From Planotetraspora sp. A-T 1434 (lineage in GTDB: Bacteria; Actinomycetota; Actinomycetes; Streptosporangiales; Streptosporangiaceae), in the NCBI RefSeq assembly GCF_025420585.1, contig NZ_JAOEGB010000019.1, forward strand, positions 97,873-161,872: DNA of 64,000 nt, given 5' to 3'. Below the pieces are notes generated by a model. It made no database searches. It was not told the DNA's origin and saw only the letters and a list, made by a program, of their open reading frames with translations. Every line of letters begins with the position of its first letter. The stretch's first letter is position 1. Both the position numbers and the translations under genes were made by a program. Shown piece by piece: positions 9,135 to 16,848 of this stretch.

Positions 9135-9135
9135 G

Positions 9136-9519
9136 TCAGAGCGCCCGGAGACCATCGAGCACCGCCCTGTACATTCTCTCGTCCAGCACGTCCACCTCCG
9201 GTTGAGGCTCCTGCACGGCGACGAACCCGCGGTCGAACAGGTCGCCGAGCAGGACCCGGACGATCCCGGCGGGGAGGTCCATGTGGGCGGCGATCTCCGC
9301 CACCGACAGCGGCCTCCGGCACAGTCGCACGATGGCCTGGTGCTCCGGGTCGAGGCCGATCTCGGCGCCTGTCGTAGGCCGGATCGTCACCGCGAGCGTG
9401 ATGAGGTCGAACCGGTCCTGGGCCTCGGTGCGGCCACGCGCGATCACGTACGGCCGGACGGTCGGCGCGTCGAGAAGCCGCTCCTCGTCCGGGTTCCAGT
9501 CGCCGTTCCAGTCGTTCAT
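9136..9519 (-). CDS. cvnC: Conservon DUF742 protein CvnC
   Basis: The 127-residue protein has the DUF742 pattern: an acidic N-terminus (DWNPDEERLLDAPTVRPY), then a winged-helix-like domain with RLCRRPLSVAEIAAHMDLPAG and VLLGDLFDRGFV. It is the third conservon component; its exact role is not settled. The start ATG overlaps the cvnB stop in ATGA (9516-9519), showing tight translational coupling. Confidence 0.92.
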   Translation of the reverse strand: MNDWNGDWNPDEERLLDAPTVRPYVIARGRTEAQDRFDLITLAVTIRPTTGAEIGLDPEHQAIVRLCRRPLSVAEIAAHMDLPAGIVRVLLGDLFDRGFVAVQEPQPEVDVLDERMYRAVLDGLRAL

Positions 9520-9935
9520 CGGCCGGCCCCGCCGCCGACGGTCCGGGCGGGGGACGTGAGGTACTGACCCACGCGGACGACCAGCATCGCCATCTCGTAG
9601 GCGACGAGGCCCACGTCTCCGTCGCCGGCGCACAGCACGGCCAGGCAGGCCCCCTGCCCGGCCACGGTCACGAGCAGGTAGGCCGACTTCATCTCGACGA
9701 TCGTCTGCCGTACGGTGCCGCCCCCGAACCGGTCGCCGACTCCCCTGGCGAGGCTCTGCAGCCCGGAGGCGACGGCGGACAGGTGCTCGGCGTCGTCCGT
9801 GCGCAGGTCCCCCGAGGCGGCCAGGAGAAGGCCGTCCGTCGAGAGGACGATCCCGTGCTCGACCTCCCGCACGCGCGCGACGAGGTCGTCGAGCAACCAG
9901 GCCAGGTCGGCGGAAGTGCTCGTCTTCTGCGTCAC
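9516..9935 (-). CDS. cvnB: Conservon Roadblock/LC7-domain protein CvnB
   Basis: The 139-residue protein is a single Roadblock/LC7 (longin-like) domain: LAWLLDDLVARVREVEHGIVLS, then a beta sheet and a helix (HLSAVASGLQSLARGVGDRFGGG). In conservons CvnB partners CvnD, comparable to MglB with MglA, and may modulate its GTPase cycle. The start is a GTG that overlaps the cvnA stop as GTGA (9932-9935). The C-terminus has a short Gly/Ala tail. Confidence 0.92.
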   Translation of the reverse strand: MTQKTSTSADLAWLLDDLVARVREVEHGIVLSTDGLLLAASGDLRTDDAEHLSAVASGLQSLARGVGDRFGGGTVRQTIVEMKSAYLLVTVAGQGACLAVLCAGDGDVGLVAYEMAMLVVRVGQYLTSPARTVGGGAGR

Positions 9936-12214
9936 CGGGTGTTCTCTCCTTCGCCAAGCAGCCTCGCCGCTTCGGACCTGCCCCGCCTGGTTCCCGTCTG
10001 GAAGGACCCCATGATCTTACGGATGTCGTCGGGCGAGCGCTCGTCTTCGTCATCATCGGCCGACGCCGGCGGCTCCTCCGCGAGCGACGGCGCCAGGCTC
10101 GCCTGCGGCACCCGGAAGGGCAGGCCGGAAGGCGTGAACGACGCGGGCGGCGCGGAGCTCGCCGGCTCATGGGCCGGCGCGGGTCTTTCCAGGGGCATCA
10201 CCTGAGCGCCGGGCGCGGCCGGAGCCTCGGGCGCGATCCGCGCCTCAGGCGCCTCAGACGCGGCGGGCGCCTCTGGCGCGCCGACAAGAGCGATCTTTCG
10301 CACGTTCTCCTCCTCCTGGTCGGGAAGGGCCTCCGCGTTGTCGATCACCACCTCGCGCGGCAGCAGGACCACGGCCGTCGTGCCCCCGTACGGCGACGCC
10401 TTGAGCGACACCCGGATCTCGTGCCGCTCGGCCAGCCGGCTCACCACGTACAGGCCGAGCCGGGCCGTACTGGACAGGTTGAACTCCGGCGGGTCGGCGA
10501 TCCGCTCGTTGGTCGCGGCCAGGTCCTCGGGGCTCATCCCGAGACCTCGGTCCTCGATCTCCAGCGCGTAGCCGCTGGCCACCTGCTGCCCGCCGACCTG
10601 GACCATGGTGTACGGCGGGGAGAACGACACCGCGTTCTCGATGAGCTCGGCCAGCAGGTGGATGACGTCGCCCACGGCGCGGCCGGTCAGCCCGATCTGC
10701 CCCATGGGAAGCACGGTGACGCGGGTGTAGTCCTCGACCTCGGCCAGCGCGCCGCGCACCACGTCGACCATCGGCACCGAGCGCCGCCACGCCCGCGCGG
10801 GCGACGCGCCGGACAGCACGATGAGGTTCTCCGCGTTGCGCCGCATCCGGGTGGCGAGGTGGTCGATGCGGAACAGGTCCTTGAGCTCGGCCGGGTCCGT
10901 CTCGCGCCGCTCCATGACGTCGAGGAGCGTGAGCTGCCGGTGGACGAGCGACTGCGTGCGCCGGGCGAGGCTGAGCAGGATGTCGCGGATGCTCTGCCGG
11001 AGCTGGGCCTCCTCGACGGCCGTCCGGATCGCGGTCTGCTGGACCGCGTTGAAGGCGGCGCCCACCTGGCCGATGACGTCGCCGCCGAAATCCAGCAGCG
11101 GGGCCTCCGCCTCGACGTCCACCTTCTCGCCTTGGGCGAGCCGGGCCACGACGCCGGGCAGGCGGTCGTTGGCCAACTCAAGCGCGGCCGTACGGAGCTT
11201 CTCAAGCTGGCGGACCAACGCCCTCGCCGTCGTGATGGACAGGATGACCGACGCGATGACCGCGATGAGCCCGAGAACACCGGCCAGCAGCAACCGCGCG
11301 GCAATCCCGATGCCCACTGACGTCCCGCGGCCGATCAGCGCCTCGCCAGCCGTATGCAGCGCCTCGTCACGTGCGGCGAGGACGGCGTCCGCCAGCGGTG
11401 TCCACTGTTCGGCGGTGACAGGTGGAGGAGCCAGCGAACGACCGTTCTGCATCACGAGATCTTCAAGTTGGCCCAGGCGAACAAACTTTCTGCTCTTGGC
11501 CAGGTCCTGGTACGCCTTCAGGTCCGCGGCCGGGAGTTCGGGAAGGGTTTGGGCCGTGAGCGACCGCTGGGCGCCCACGAGTTGTGCGAACTCCGCTGGC
11601 TGCGTGGCGTCGAACCGTCCCGCCGCGAGCACGCCCTCAAAGAGGGCGTCTTCTTGTGCCAGCATCTCGCGCGCCCGGTTCATCGCGATGTTGACGCGCG
11701 CGTCCTTTGTGATCTGCTCGTCGTCCAAGGATGCCAGCGAGTCGTACATCCGGTAGATGGAGTCGATGACACCGGTGATCGCGCTGGCGGCCTCACCGCT
11801 GTCCATGCGGCCGGCATCGACCGCGCTCCTGGTCGACCTAAGACCGTCGAGTTCCTTGAACGTCTCCCCCAGACGTCTCTCGAAGGCCGCACTCGCCGCC
11901 AGTCCGACATCGTCTCCGCGTGCCAACCGCCCGAACGTCGCGACCGCCACATCCGTGCGGGCCCGCTGCGCGTCGAGTTCCCTACGTGACCGCGCTTCAG
12001 ACGCACCCAGGTAAACGACGGAGACCCTACGCTCGCGCTGTAACTCTGTCAGCAGAGGCTGGCTCGGCTCGACGACCTCCTTGTTCAGCGTGGCGACCCA
12101 GAGAAGAGTCACGCCATCTCGCACCGTCACCCATGCCGCGAACGCCCACAGCGCCGCAAGGGACACCAGTAGAGCAGTCACCTTGGTCCGTACGCGCGAG
12201 TTGCGAAAGCGCAT
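9932..12214 (-). CDS. cvnA: Conservon sensor histidine kinase-like protein CvnA
   Basis: From ATG 12214 (preceded by AGGGTGGGTGAT) the protein is 760 residues. It has a first membrane helix (about residues 10-35), a long helical extracytoplasmic region resembling a nitrate/nitrite-sensing (NIT) domain, a second helix (about 306-328), a HAMP-like segment, then a GHKL ATPase domain with N box LLAELIENAVSFSPP (about 518-532) and G box DRGLGMSPEDL (about 555-565). The tail is rich in Ala/Pro/Glu and probably disordered. A canonical phosphoacceptor H box with HExxTP is absent, as usual for CvnA. An upstream in-frame start at 12304 is possible. About 205 bases separate it from the terpene cyclase gene; they hold AT-rich patches but no clear terminator. 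Confidence 0.9.
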   Translation of the reverse strand: MRFRNSRVRTKVTALLVSLAALWAFAAWVTVRDGVTLLWVATLNKEVVEPSQPLLTELQRERRVSVVYLGASEARSRRELDAQRARTDVAVATFGRLARGDDVGLAASAAFERRLGETFKELDGLRSTRSAVDAGRMDSGEAASAITGVIDSIYRMYDSLASLDDEQITKDARVNIAMNRAREMLAQEDALFEGVLAAGRFDATQPAEFAQLVGAQRSLTAQTLPELPAADLKAYQDLAKSRKFVRLGQLEDLVMQNGRSLAPPPVTAEQWTPLADAVLAARDEALHTAGEALIGRGTSVGIGIAARLLLAGVLGLIAVIASVILSITTARALVRQLEKLRTAALELANDRLPGVVARLAQGEKVDVEAEAPLLDFGGDVIGQVGAAFNAVQQTAIRTAVEEAQLRQSIRDILLSLARRTQSLVHRQLTLLDVMERRETDPAELKDLFRIDHLATRMRRNAENLIVLSGASPARAWRRSVPMVDVVRGALAEVEDYTRVTVLPMGQIGLTGRAVGDVIHLLAELIENAVSFSPPYTMVQVGGQQVASGYALEIEDRGLGMSPEDLAATNERIADPPEFNLSSTARLGLYVVSRLAERHEIRVSLKASPYGGTTAVVLLPREVVIDNAEALPDQEEENVRKIALVGAPEAPAASEAPEARIAPEAPAAPGAQVMPLERPAPAHEPASSAPPASFTPSGLPFRVPQASLAPSLAEEPPASADDDEDERSPDDIRKIMGSFQTGTRRGRSEAARLLGEGENTR

Positions 12215-12419
12215 ATCACCCACCCTGCGAGAATCCGAGAGCCTGACACGCGTATCTACAGTTAGCAGTCGCTTATCGCCAGGGCGGCGTGCATCGCCCG
12301 TCACAGCCCGCCAACCCTAGCAAACACCCCGAATATCGCCGGGAAAAACCACATTTATCAGAGAAATGGGTCGAATGGCCGGGTATAGCGAAATTTGGGC
12401 AGTTCCCATGGCCGCCTGA

Positions 12420-14012
12420 TCATAGTTGACCACGGCGGTCAACAACAAGTCGGCTTGACTGTGCGAGATGGAGCGCGGCGAGAACTGCCGCACGCACGAT
12501 CGCGAGCGGGAGGTAGAGGTCCTTGTCGTGCCACAGCGGGGGACCGCTCCCAGCGTCAGCGGATCGGAGGAGGTATGCGTACCCTCGGGTCGCCGCTTCC
12601 TCGACCGGCACCTCCGATCGGGCCAGCAGAAGCGTCTGCAGGCAGTACGCGGTCTCCTCCGCCGTACCTGCCCACCGGCCCCAGGAGCCGTCCGGTCGCT
12701 GGGTCTCCAGCACCCACCGCACGGCCTTCCGTACGGCTCGCTGGACGGCCGGAACCGATGCCCCGCCGCCGAAGGCGTCCAGCGCGAGCACGCACGAAAC
12801 GGTGGCGTAGTAGGGGGATGCGTGCCACCTGTCCTCCCAGCTTCCGTCATCACGCTGCCGGCCGCACAACCACGCTGACAGCTTCCTCATCGATGGCGCG
12901 TAGCGCGCGACGGCATCGGGCTTGCGCACCACGTACTGTCCGAACGCATCCAGCACGTGGGCGTTGACGGAAACCGAGGCTCCCTCCTCCCCCTGCCACG
13001 TGCAGAAGTGCGTCTCCGTCTCGAACGCCCACAGGCTGTCCGGCTGGTACGGCGTGCCCAGCAGCGCCAGCGCGTACAGCGCGACAGAGGTCGAGTCGGC
13101 GTCGGGCGGCAGTCCGGGCCCTGCCGGCGTGCCCTGGGGGCCGATCGCCGATCTGAGGTCCCCCACCATCTCGGGCGGCACGTCGAGGGGCACTCCCGCG
13201 CGGGCCAGCGAGCTCAGCACCCAACCTCGTTCGAACACGGTGATGGGGAACCCGACCGGAACGGGGCCGCCGTGCAGTACCGCCACCGCCTCCAGGTGCC
13301 GCCGAACGTGATCGACAGGATCGAGCCTGCCCCGAGCGCCGAGCCACGCGGCGGATGCTGCGGGGGAGGCCCCGACCGTTCCTATCGGGGTCGGACGGAT
13401 CGCGGACGCACCGCTTGCCGCGTCTCCGGCTACCTCCAGCGCGTGCAGGAGTTTCTCCGGCACACCCGTCCCTGACTCCAGCCTGGCTCTCACCATCGCC
13501 AGCTTGGTGTCGCTCAGGCCAGGAGGCGATGCCAGCCGCCCGCCGGGGAACTCGACGTGCTTCATTTCGTCGAGGTGCCGGTTGATCATTGCGATCAGCG
13601 ACGGCACTGTCAGCTCGATCGCAGGCAGGTCAGGCAGGTGGAGACCGGCCGGCGCACCGAGCCACCGGAACAGGACACGCAGCCCTCGGCTGGCCGCCGC
13701 GGCCACCGCGACGTGATCCGCGCCCGGGTCACGACGTCGCATCGCGCAAAGGAGCGCTTCGGTGGCGCTCAGCGTCGGCACCAGCGCATAACCGTCCGGA
13801 GCCCCCCATCCGCCATCCGCCCCCTGGCCGGCGATCAGGTAAGCCACTCGCTCCGAATGCCCGGTCAGCCAGGGGGCGAGGGTCACCAGCCGTCCGGTTT
13901 CGTATACCGACGGAGAGACGGTGCCCCACGGCCGGAGCATCAGGCCGGACACGAGTTCGCCCGCAGCCGCGGGCACGTCGACACCGCGCTGCATGAGATC
14001 GCGGACAGTCAT
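12420..14012 (-). CDS. Class II terpene cyclase (diterpene/copalyl diphosphate synthase-like) with DADS motif
   Basis: The 530-residue protein has the alpha/alpha barrel features of class II cyclases: QW-type repeats QGADGGWG, QRDDGSWEDRW and QRPDGSWGRW, and the position of the catalytic DxDD box occupied by DADS at residues 304-307 (PPDADSTSVALYALALLG). The middle aspartate, which acts as the general acid in this family, is kept; the last is Ser, as in other variants with DxDT. Such enzymes protonate geranylgeranyl diphosphate (or a shorter or longer prenyl diphosphate) to a bicyclic diphosphate in the cytosol. The start ATG overlaps the stop of the class I synthase gene (14009-14012). No prenyl diphosphate synthase is in the window, so the substrate would come from elsewhere. 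Confidence 0.85.
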   Translation of the reverse strand: MTVRDLMQRGVDVPAAAGELVSGLMLRPWGTVSPSVYETGRLVTLAPWLTGHSERVAYLIAGQGADGGWGAPDGYALVPTLSATEALLCAMRRRDPGADHVAVAAAASRGLRVLFRWLGAPAGLHLPDLPAIELTVPSLIAMINRHLDEMKHVEFPGGRLASPPGLSDTKLAMVRARLESGTGVPEKLLHALEVAGDAASGASAIRPTPIGTVGASPAASAAWLGARGRLDPVDHVRRHLEAVAVLHGGPVPVGFPITVFERGWVLSSLARAGVPLDVPPEMVGDLRSAIGPQGTPAGPGLPPDADSTSVALYALALLGTPYQPDSLWAFETETHFCTWQGEEGASVSVNAHVLDAFGQYVVRKPDAVARYAPSMRKLSAWLCGRQRDDGSWEDRWHASPYYATVSCVLALDAFGGGASVPAVQRAVRKAVRWVLETQRPDGSWGRWAGTAEETAYCLQTLLLARSEVPVEEAATRGYAYLLRSADAGSGPPLWHDKDLYLPLAIVRAAVLAALHLAQSSRLVVDRRGQL

Positions 14013-14884
14013 AACTGGCCCCAGTAATCAGCGACCCCGTAGAAACCGGCGTTGAATCCAATCTGCCGCTCCAGGTAGGACGCGGCATCCGGGCAGAGTC
14101 CTTTCAGCGACTGCACGAGCGCGAGGCAATTCTTGATGAGAACGTCCAGACGCTCCCGCACCTCGGCCGGGCTCAGGTCGAGCAGAAGAGCATTGATGTC
14201 CCCCCAGGCCAACTCCCGCTCATAGCCGGCGAAATCATTGAGCAGGCGCAACGCACGTTGCACCGTGATGCCGACTGCCATCAGCTCATCGAGATGGCCG
14301 AGGGTTCGCGAGTCGCGAGTGAAGATCCAGTGCGAGATGTTCACAAAAGAGGCCCCCACACTGTCAGAATTCTCCAGGTATTCCTCGAACGTCGGCAAGG
14401 CTTCGGGGCCGGCCGACCTCCATTCCCATTCCTTTACCATGGCGGTGAGGAACTTCTCCAGCTGACGCCGCCAGATAGGCTCTATGGGACCGAATTCGGG
14501 AACAGTGGCCAGGTCGTCGTATATCTCAGCGAGGAACCGCACAAGAGGCGCGTCCGAGCCGAAACCGATGCTCAGACATTCCCGAGCGATGCCCTCGACC
14601 TCGTCCCGGGACTTCGCGACATAGTCGACTTGCCAATCGGCCGCGTACACCCAGAGGCACACCCGAGTAACCGACCGGATTTGATCAGCAGTGCCCTCAG
14701 GAGAACAGAAGGCGTTGACGAGGGAGAGCATGGCGAAGAAACCCGGATCGAACGGCTTGGCGGGAAACAGCTGGGGGTATTTCGCAGCGATTCGCTGCAC
14801 GTCCTGCCAACATTGCAGGGAAATCCCGCATATCCTGCCCTGCCCCGCCGCCGCCTCGAACTCGTCCATTCGGAATGTGATCAT
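14009..14884 (-). CDS. Class I terpene synthase-like protein
   Basis: The 291-residue, all-helical protein resembles bacterial class I synthases that follow a class II cyclase. The NSE/DTE-type metal motif is seen as NDFAGYERE (N216, D217, G220 in place of the usual Ser/Thr, E224), followed by GDINALLL, which is typical of this group. The first metal motif is unusual: the region expected to hold DDxxD reads DWQVD (D83, D87). It probably ionises the diphosphate made by the class II enzyme. It lies between the P450 (7 bp upstream) and the class II gene (4 bp overlap), so all three are one transcript. The reduced Asp-rich motif makes the exact chemistry uncertain. Confidence 0.75.
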   Translation of the reverse strand: MITFRMDEFEAAAGQGRICGISLQCWQDVQRIAAKYPQLFPAKPFDPGFFAMLSLVNAFCSPEGTADQIRSVTRVCLWVYAADWQVDYVAKSRDEVEGIARECLSIGFGSDAPLVRFLAEIYDDLATVPEFGPIEPIWRRQLEKFLTAMVKEWEWRSAGPEALPTFEEYLENSDSVGASFVNISHWIFTRDSRTLGHLDELMAVGITVQRALRLLNDFAGYERELAWGDINALLLDLSPAEVRERLDVLIKNCLALVQSLKGLCPDAASYLERQIGFNAGFYGVADYWGQL

Positions 14885-14890
14885 TTTCCC

Positions 14891-16255
14891 TCAGGCGTTT
14901 TCGCGGGCCAGCAGTCTCATCTCAACCCGGGGACGGGGGTGCGCTGTCGCACCGGGAAGGGGTGTGTAAGGTCCCGAGCTGGTCAATTGCGGTCGGAACC
15001 TGCTCAGAATGCTGGCGACGATGAGCGGGGCCTCGATGTAGAAGAGATGTTGCCCCAGGCACTGCCTCGGCCCACCACCGAAAGGGATATACGACCAGCG
15101 GTGCCGCCGTTCGTCACCCTCGGGAGCGAAGCGATCGGGGTCGAAGACGAGTGGGCGATCCCAGAACTCGTCGAGCCTATGCGTGGTATATGGGCTGAGC
15201 AGAATCTGCGCGCCGGCGGGGATCCGAACCTGGCCGATGTCGTCCGGCTCCGCCACGATCCGCGGCACAATCCAGGCCGAGGGATACAGACGCAGCAGCT
15301 CCTGCAGGACCATCTTCGTGTAGCGCAGCTCCGGCAGGCATTCGGCAGTCACCGGCCCCACCCCGACGACGCGGTCCACCTCGTCATACAAACGACGAGC
15401 GACCTGGGGATGCTCGTCCAGGAGCGGCCACAGCCAGGTCAACGCTATCCCCGTCGTCTCGTAGGCCGCTGCGTACATCGCGACGAGATCGTCGCGCATC
15501 TGCCGATCACCGACCCCGCTACCGTCCTCGACCCGCGCTCGGGAGAGCGCGGAGACGATATCGGTGCCCTCGTCCGGCTCCGCGCGAGCCCGGCCGATGA
15601 CCGGAAGCATCACCTCGTCGATCACCTTAACGGCCCCGCCGAAGGCCCAGTCGCCAGGAACGGGGACGCTGTCGGGGAGGAAGGGCATGAGCAGGCGGAG
15701 GCTGAACGACGTCGCCGCGGTGTCGTACGCGGGACCGAGCCGCTCGGCGTCGGCCGCCGAGATCTTGTTTCCGAACAGTACCGCGATCACCGCTTTGGCC
15801 ACCACGCGGGCCATCTCCTCGGCGGCGTCGACCGGTCGCCCTGATCGGGCATGCCGATCCAGAGCGCTGATACCCTCGTTGATCGTCTCGGCCAGGTCTC
15901 CGGCCAGCGAGGCGATGTACTTGGCGGTGAAGAGCGGCTGGAGGACCGCTCGGCTGGACTCCCACGAGGCCTCCGAGAAGATGCCCTCACCGGTCAGGCG
16001 CCGCGTGGGCCTCCAGAACACTCCGTCGCGGGTGTAGTTACGCCAATTGCCGCGGAGAACGTGCTGGACGTGGTCGGGATGACTCACCAGGTAGGGACGG
16101 AAAGGTCCCAGATTCAGGCGGACGATCTCGCCGTGGGCTTGCCTGGCGAAGGTCGCGAGCGCGTTCACAGGATCGCGGAGGAGCCGAGGGAGTACGTGAC
16201 GGAGGGGAAGGGTTCTGACGTTTCTGGTTGATCTTGTACGGGCTTCGGTAGACAT
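14891..16255 (-). CDS. Cytochrome P450 of the terpenoid operon
   Basis: From ATG 16255 (preceded by GTGGGAGACACC) the protein is 454 residues. It has the heme loop FGGGPRQCLGQH with Cys399 as axial ligand, the K-helix ExxR (E319-R322 in ELLRLYP) and an I-helix AAYETTG, where Glu-Thr-Thr is the oxygen-activating part. The N-terminal FRPYLVSHPDHVQHVL and long B-C region resemble terpene-oxidising P450s such as the pentalenene oxygenase group. It lacks a membrane anchor and needs external ferredoxin and reductase, which are not in the window. As first gene of the operon it probably oxidises the terpene made by the two downstream enzymes. A longer start at 16309 is less likely. Confidence 0.9.
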   Translation of the reverse strand: MSTEARTRSTRNVRTLPLRHVLPRLLRDPVNALATFARQAHGEIVRLNLGPFRPYLVSHPDHVQHVLRGNWRNYTRDGVFWRPTRRLTGEGIFSEASWESSRAVLQPLFTAKYIASLAGDLAETINEGISALDRHARSGRPVDAAEEMARVVAKAVIAVLFGNKISAADAERLGPAYDTAATSFSLRLLMPFLPDSVPVPGDWAFGGAVKVIDEVMLPVIGRARAEPDEGTDIVSALSRARVEDGSGVGDRQMRDDLVAMYAAAYETTGIALTWLWPLLDEHPQVARRLYDEVDRVVGVGPVTAECLPELRYTKMVLQELLRLYPSAWIVPRIVAEPDDIGQVRIPAGAQILLSPYTTHRLDEFWDRPLVFDPDRFAPEGDERRHRWSYIPFGGGPRQCLGQHLFYIEAPLIVASILSRFRPQLTSSGPYTPLPGATAHPRPRVEMRLLARENA

Positions 16256-16474
16256 CGCGGGTGTCTCCCACCTGCTCGTGCGGATTCGCGCAGCACGAAC
16301 GCCGCCCACGGCGGATGGGCGGTTCGAACGAACCAGGGGCAGGACACTCCATCGTGTTCGCCACTGCGCGGATGGTCAGTACTCGCTCGGCCCTGGACGA
16401 TCAGAGCCCTGCCGACAACTTCGGGGCCTTCTCCCTCACATCTCGCCCGTCGAAGAAGTGACCTCCTTCGACCT

Positions 16475-16488
16475 CGGTGACGTCACCG
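16475..16488. promoter_or_regulatory. 14-bp perfect palindrome with TGACGTCA core
   Basis: CGGTGACGTCACCG is fully symmetric and lies about 220 bp upstream of the P450 start. It is a possible dimeric regulator site; the regulator is unknown. Confidence 0.4.
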
Positions 16489-16501
16489 GCGAAGTATCAC
16501 A

Positions 16502-16521
16502 TGATCAATCCCCATTGATCA
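16502..16521. promoter_or_regulatory. Perfect 8-bp inverted repeat with 4-base spacer
   Basis: TGATCAAT and ATTGATCA flank CCCC. It is AT-rich compared with its surroundings and lies 13 bases after the preceding palindrome, in the region that should control the terpenoid operon. Operator function is inferred only from symmetry and place. Confidence 0.45.
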
Positions 16522-16622
16522 ACGATGCAGGTGAGTGACACTTTTATGGCGATGTGGGACATAGACCGACCTTTGGCCGGTTTGGGACAGAAGCAGCCGT
16601 CTGTGACCTCGGCAAACGGGAA

Positions 16623-16651
16623 AGGGGCCGGACCACGAAGGTCCGGCCCCT
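16623..16651 (-). terminator. Perfect 12-bp hairpin terminator
   Basis: AGGGGCCGGACC (16623-16634) and GGTCCGGCCCCT (16640-16651) pair perfectly around the loop ACGAA. It starts 14 bases downstream of the stop of the small minus-strand membrane peptide gene, so it likely ends that short transcript and insulates the terpenoid operon. Confidence 0.8.
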
Positions 16652-16664
16652 CTCGAAAGGCTCG

Positions 16665-16757
16665 TTACGCGGGCCGAGTGATCAGGATCGCGAGGCCGAC
16701 AAGGACGACGACCGGGATCAGCCACACCACGACCTCGCCGAGGAACTCCTTGTACAT
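16665..16757 (-). CDS. 30-residue single-helix membrane peptide
   Basis: The ATG at 16757 is preceded by GGAGGACGAGGTC, a strong ribosome site, and encodes 30 residues: a short acidic/basic start (MYKEFLGEVV) and one hydrophobic helix (VWLIPVVVLVGLAILI) ending in TRPA. A perfect terminator follows directly, so this looks like a real monocistronic small gene. Many three-gene-free small membrane peptides act as partners of larger membrane proteins; no function can be assigned here. Confidence 0.65.
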   Translation of the reverse strand: MYKEFLGEVVVWLIPVVVLVGLAILITRPA

Positions 16758-16848
16758 GACCTCGTCCTCCGGGTGACGTGCGAAAAGTGGATCCCAAGCA
16801 GCATATTCGCTGGCGCACCCCCAGGGAACCGCGTGCCAGGATCGAGCC

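Larger units (their letters stand above)
16256..16664. other. Intergenic region upstream of the P450 operon
   Basis: No credible gene is seen. The region holds three perfect inverted repeats, GGTTCGAACGAACC (16321-16334), CGGTGACGTCACCG (16475-16488) and TGATCAAT-CCCC-ATTGATCA (16502-16521), and near its right end the terminator at 16623-16651. The minus-strand terpenoid operon promoter must lie here, but no clear -10/-35 pair stands out. Short open frames across it lack ribosome sites and family features. Confidence 0.5.

Noticed and set aside
16278..16538. 86-residue plus-strand frame in the gap before the P450
   Set aside because: No ribosome site, no motif, and it crosses the palindromes.
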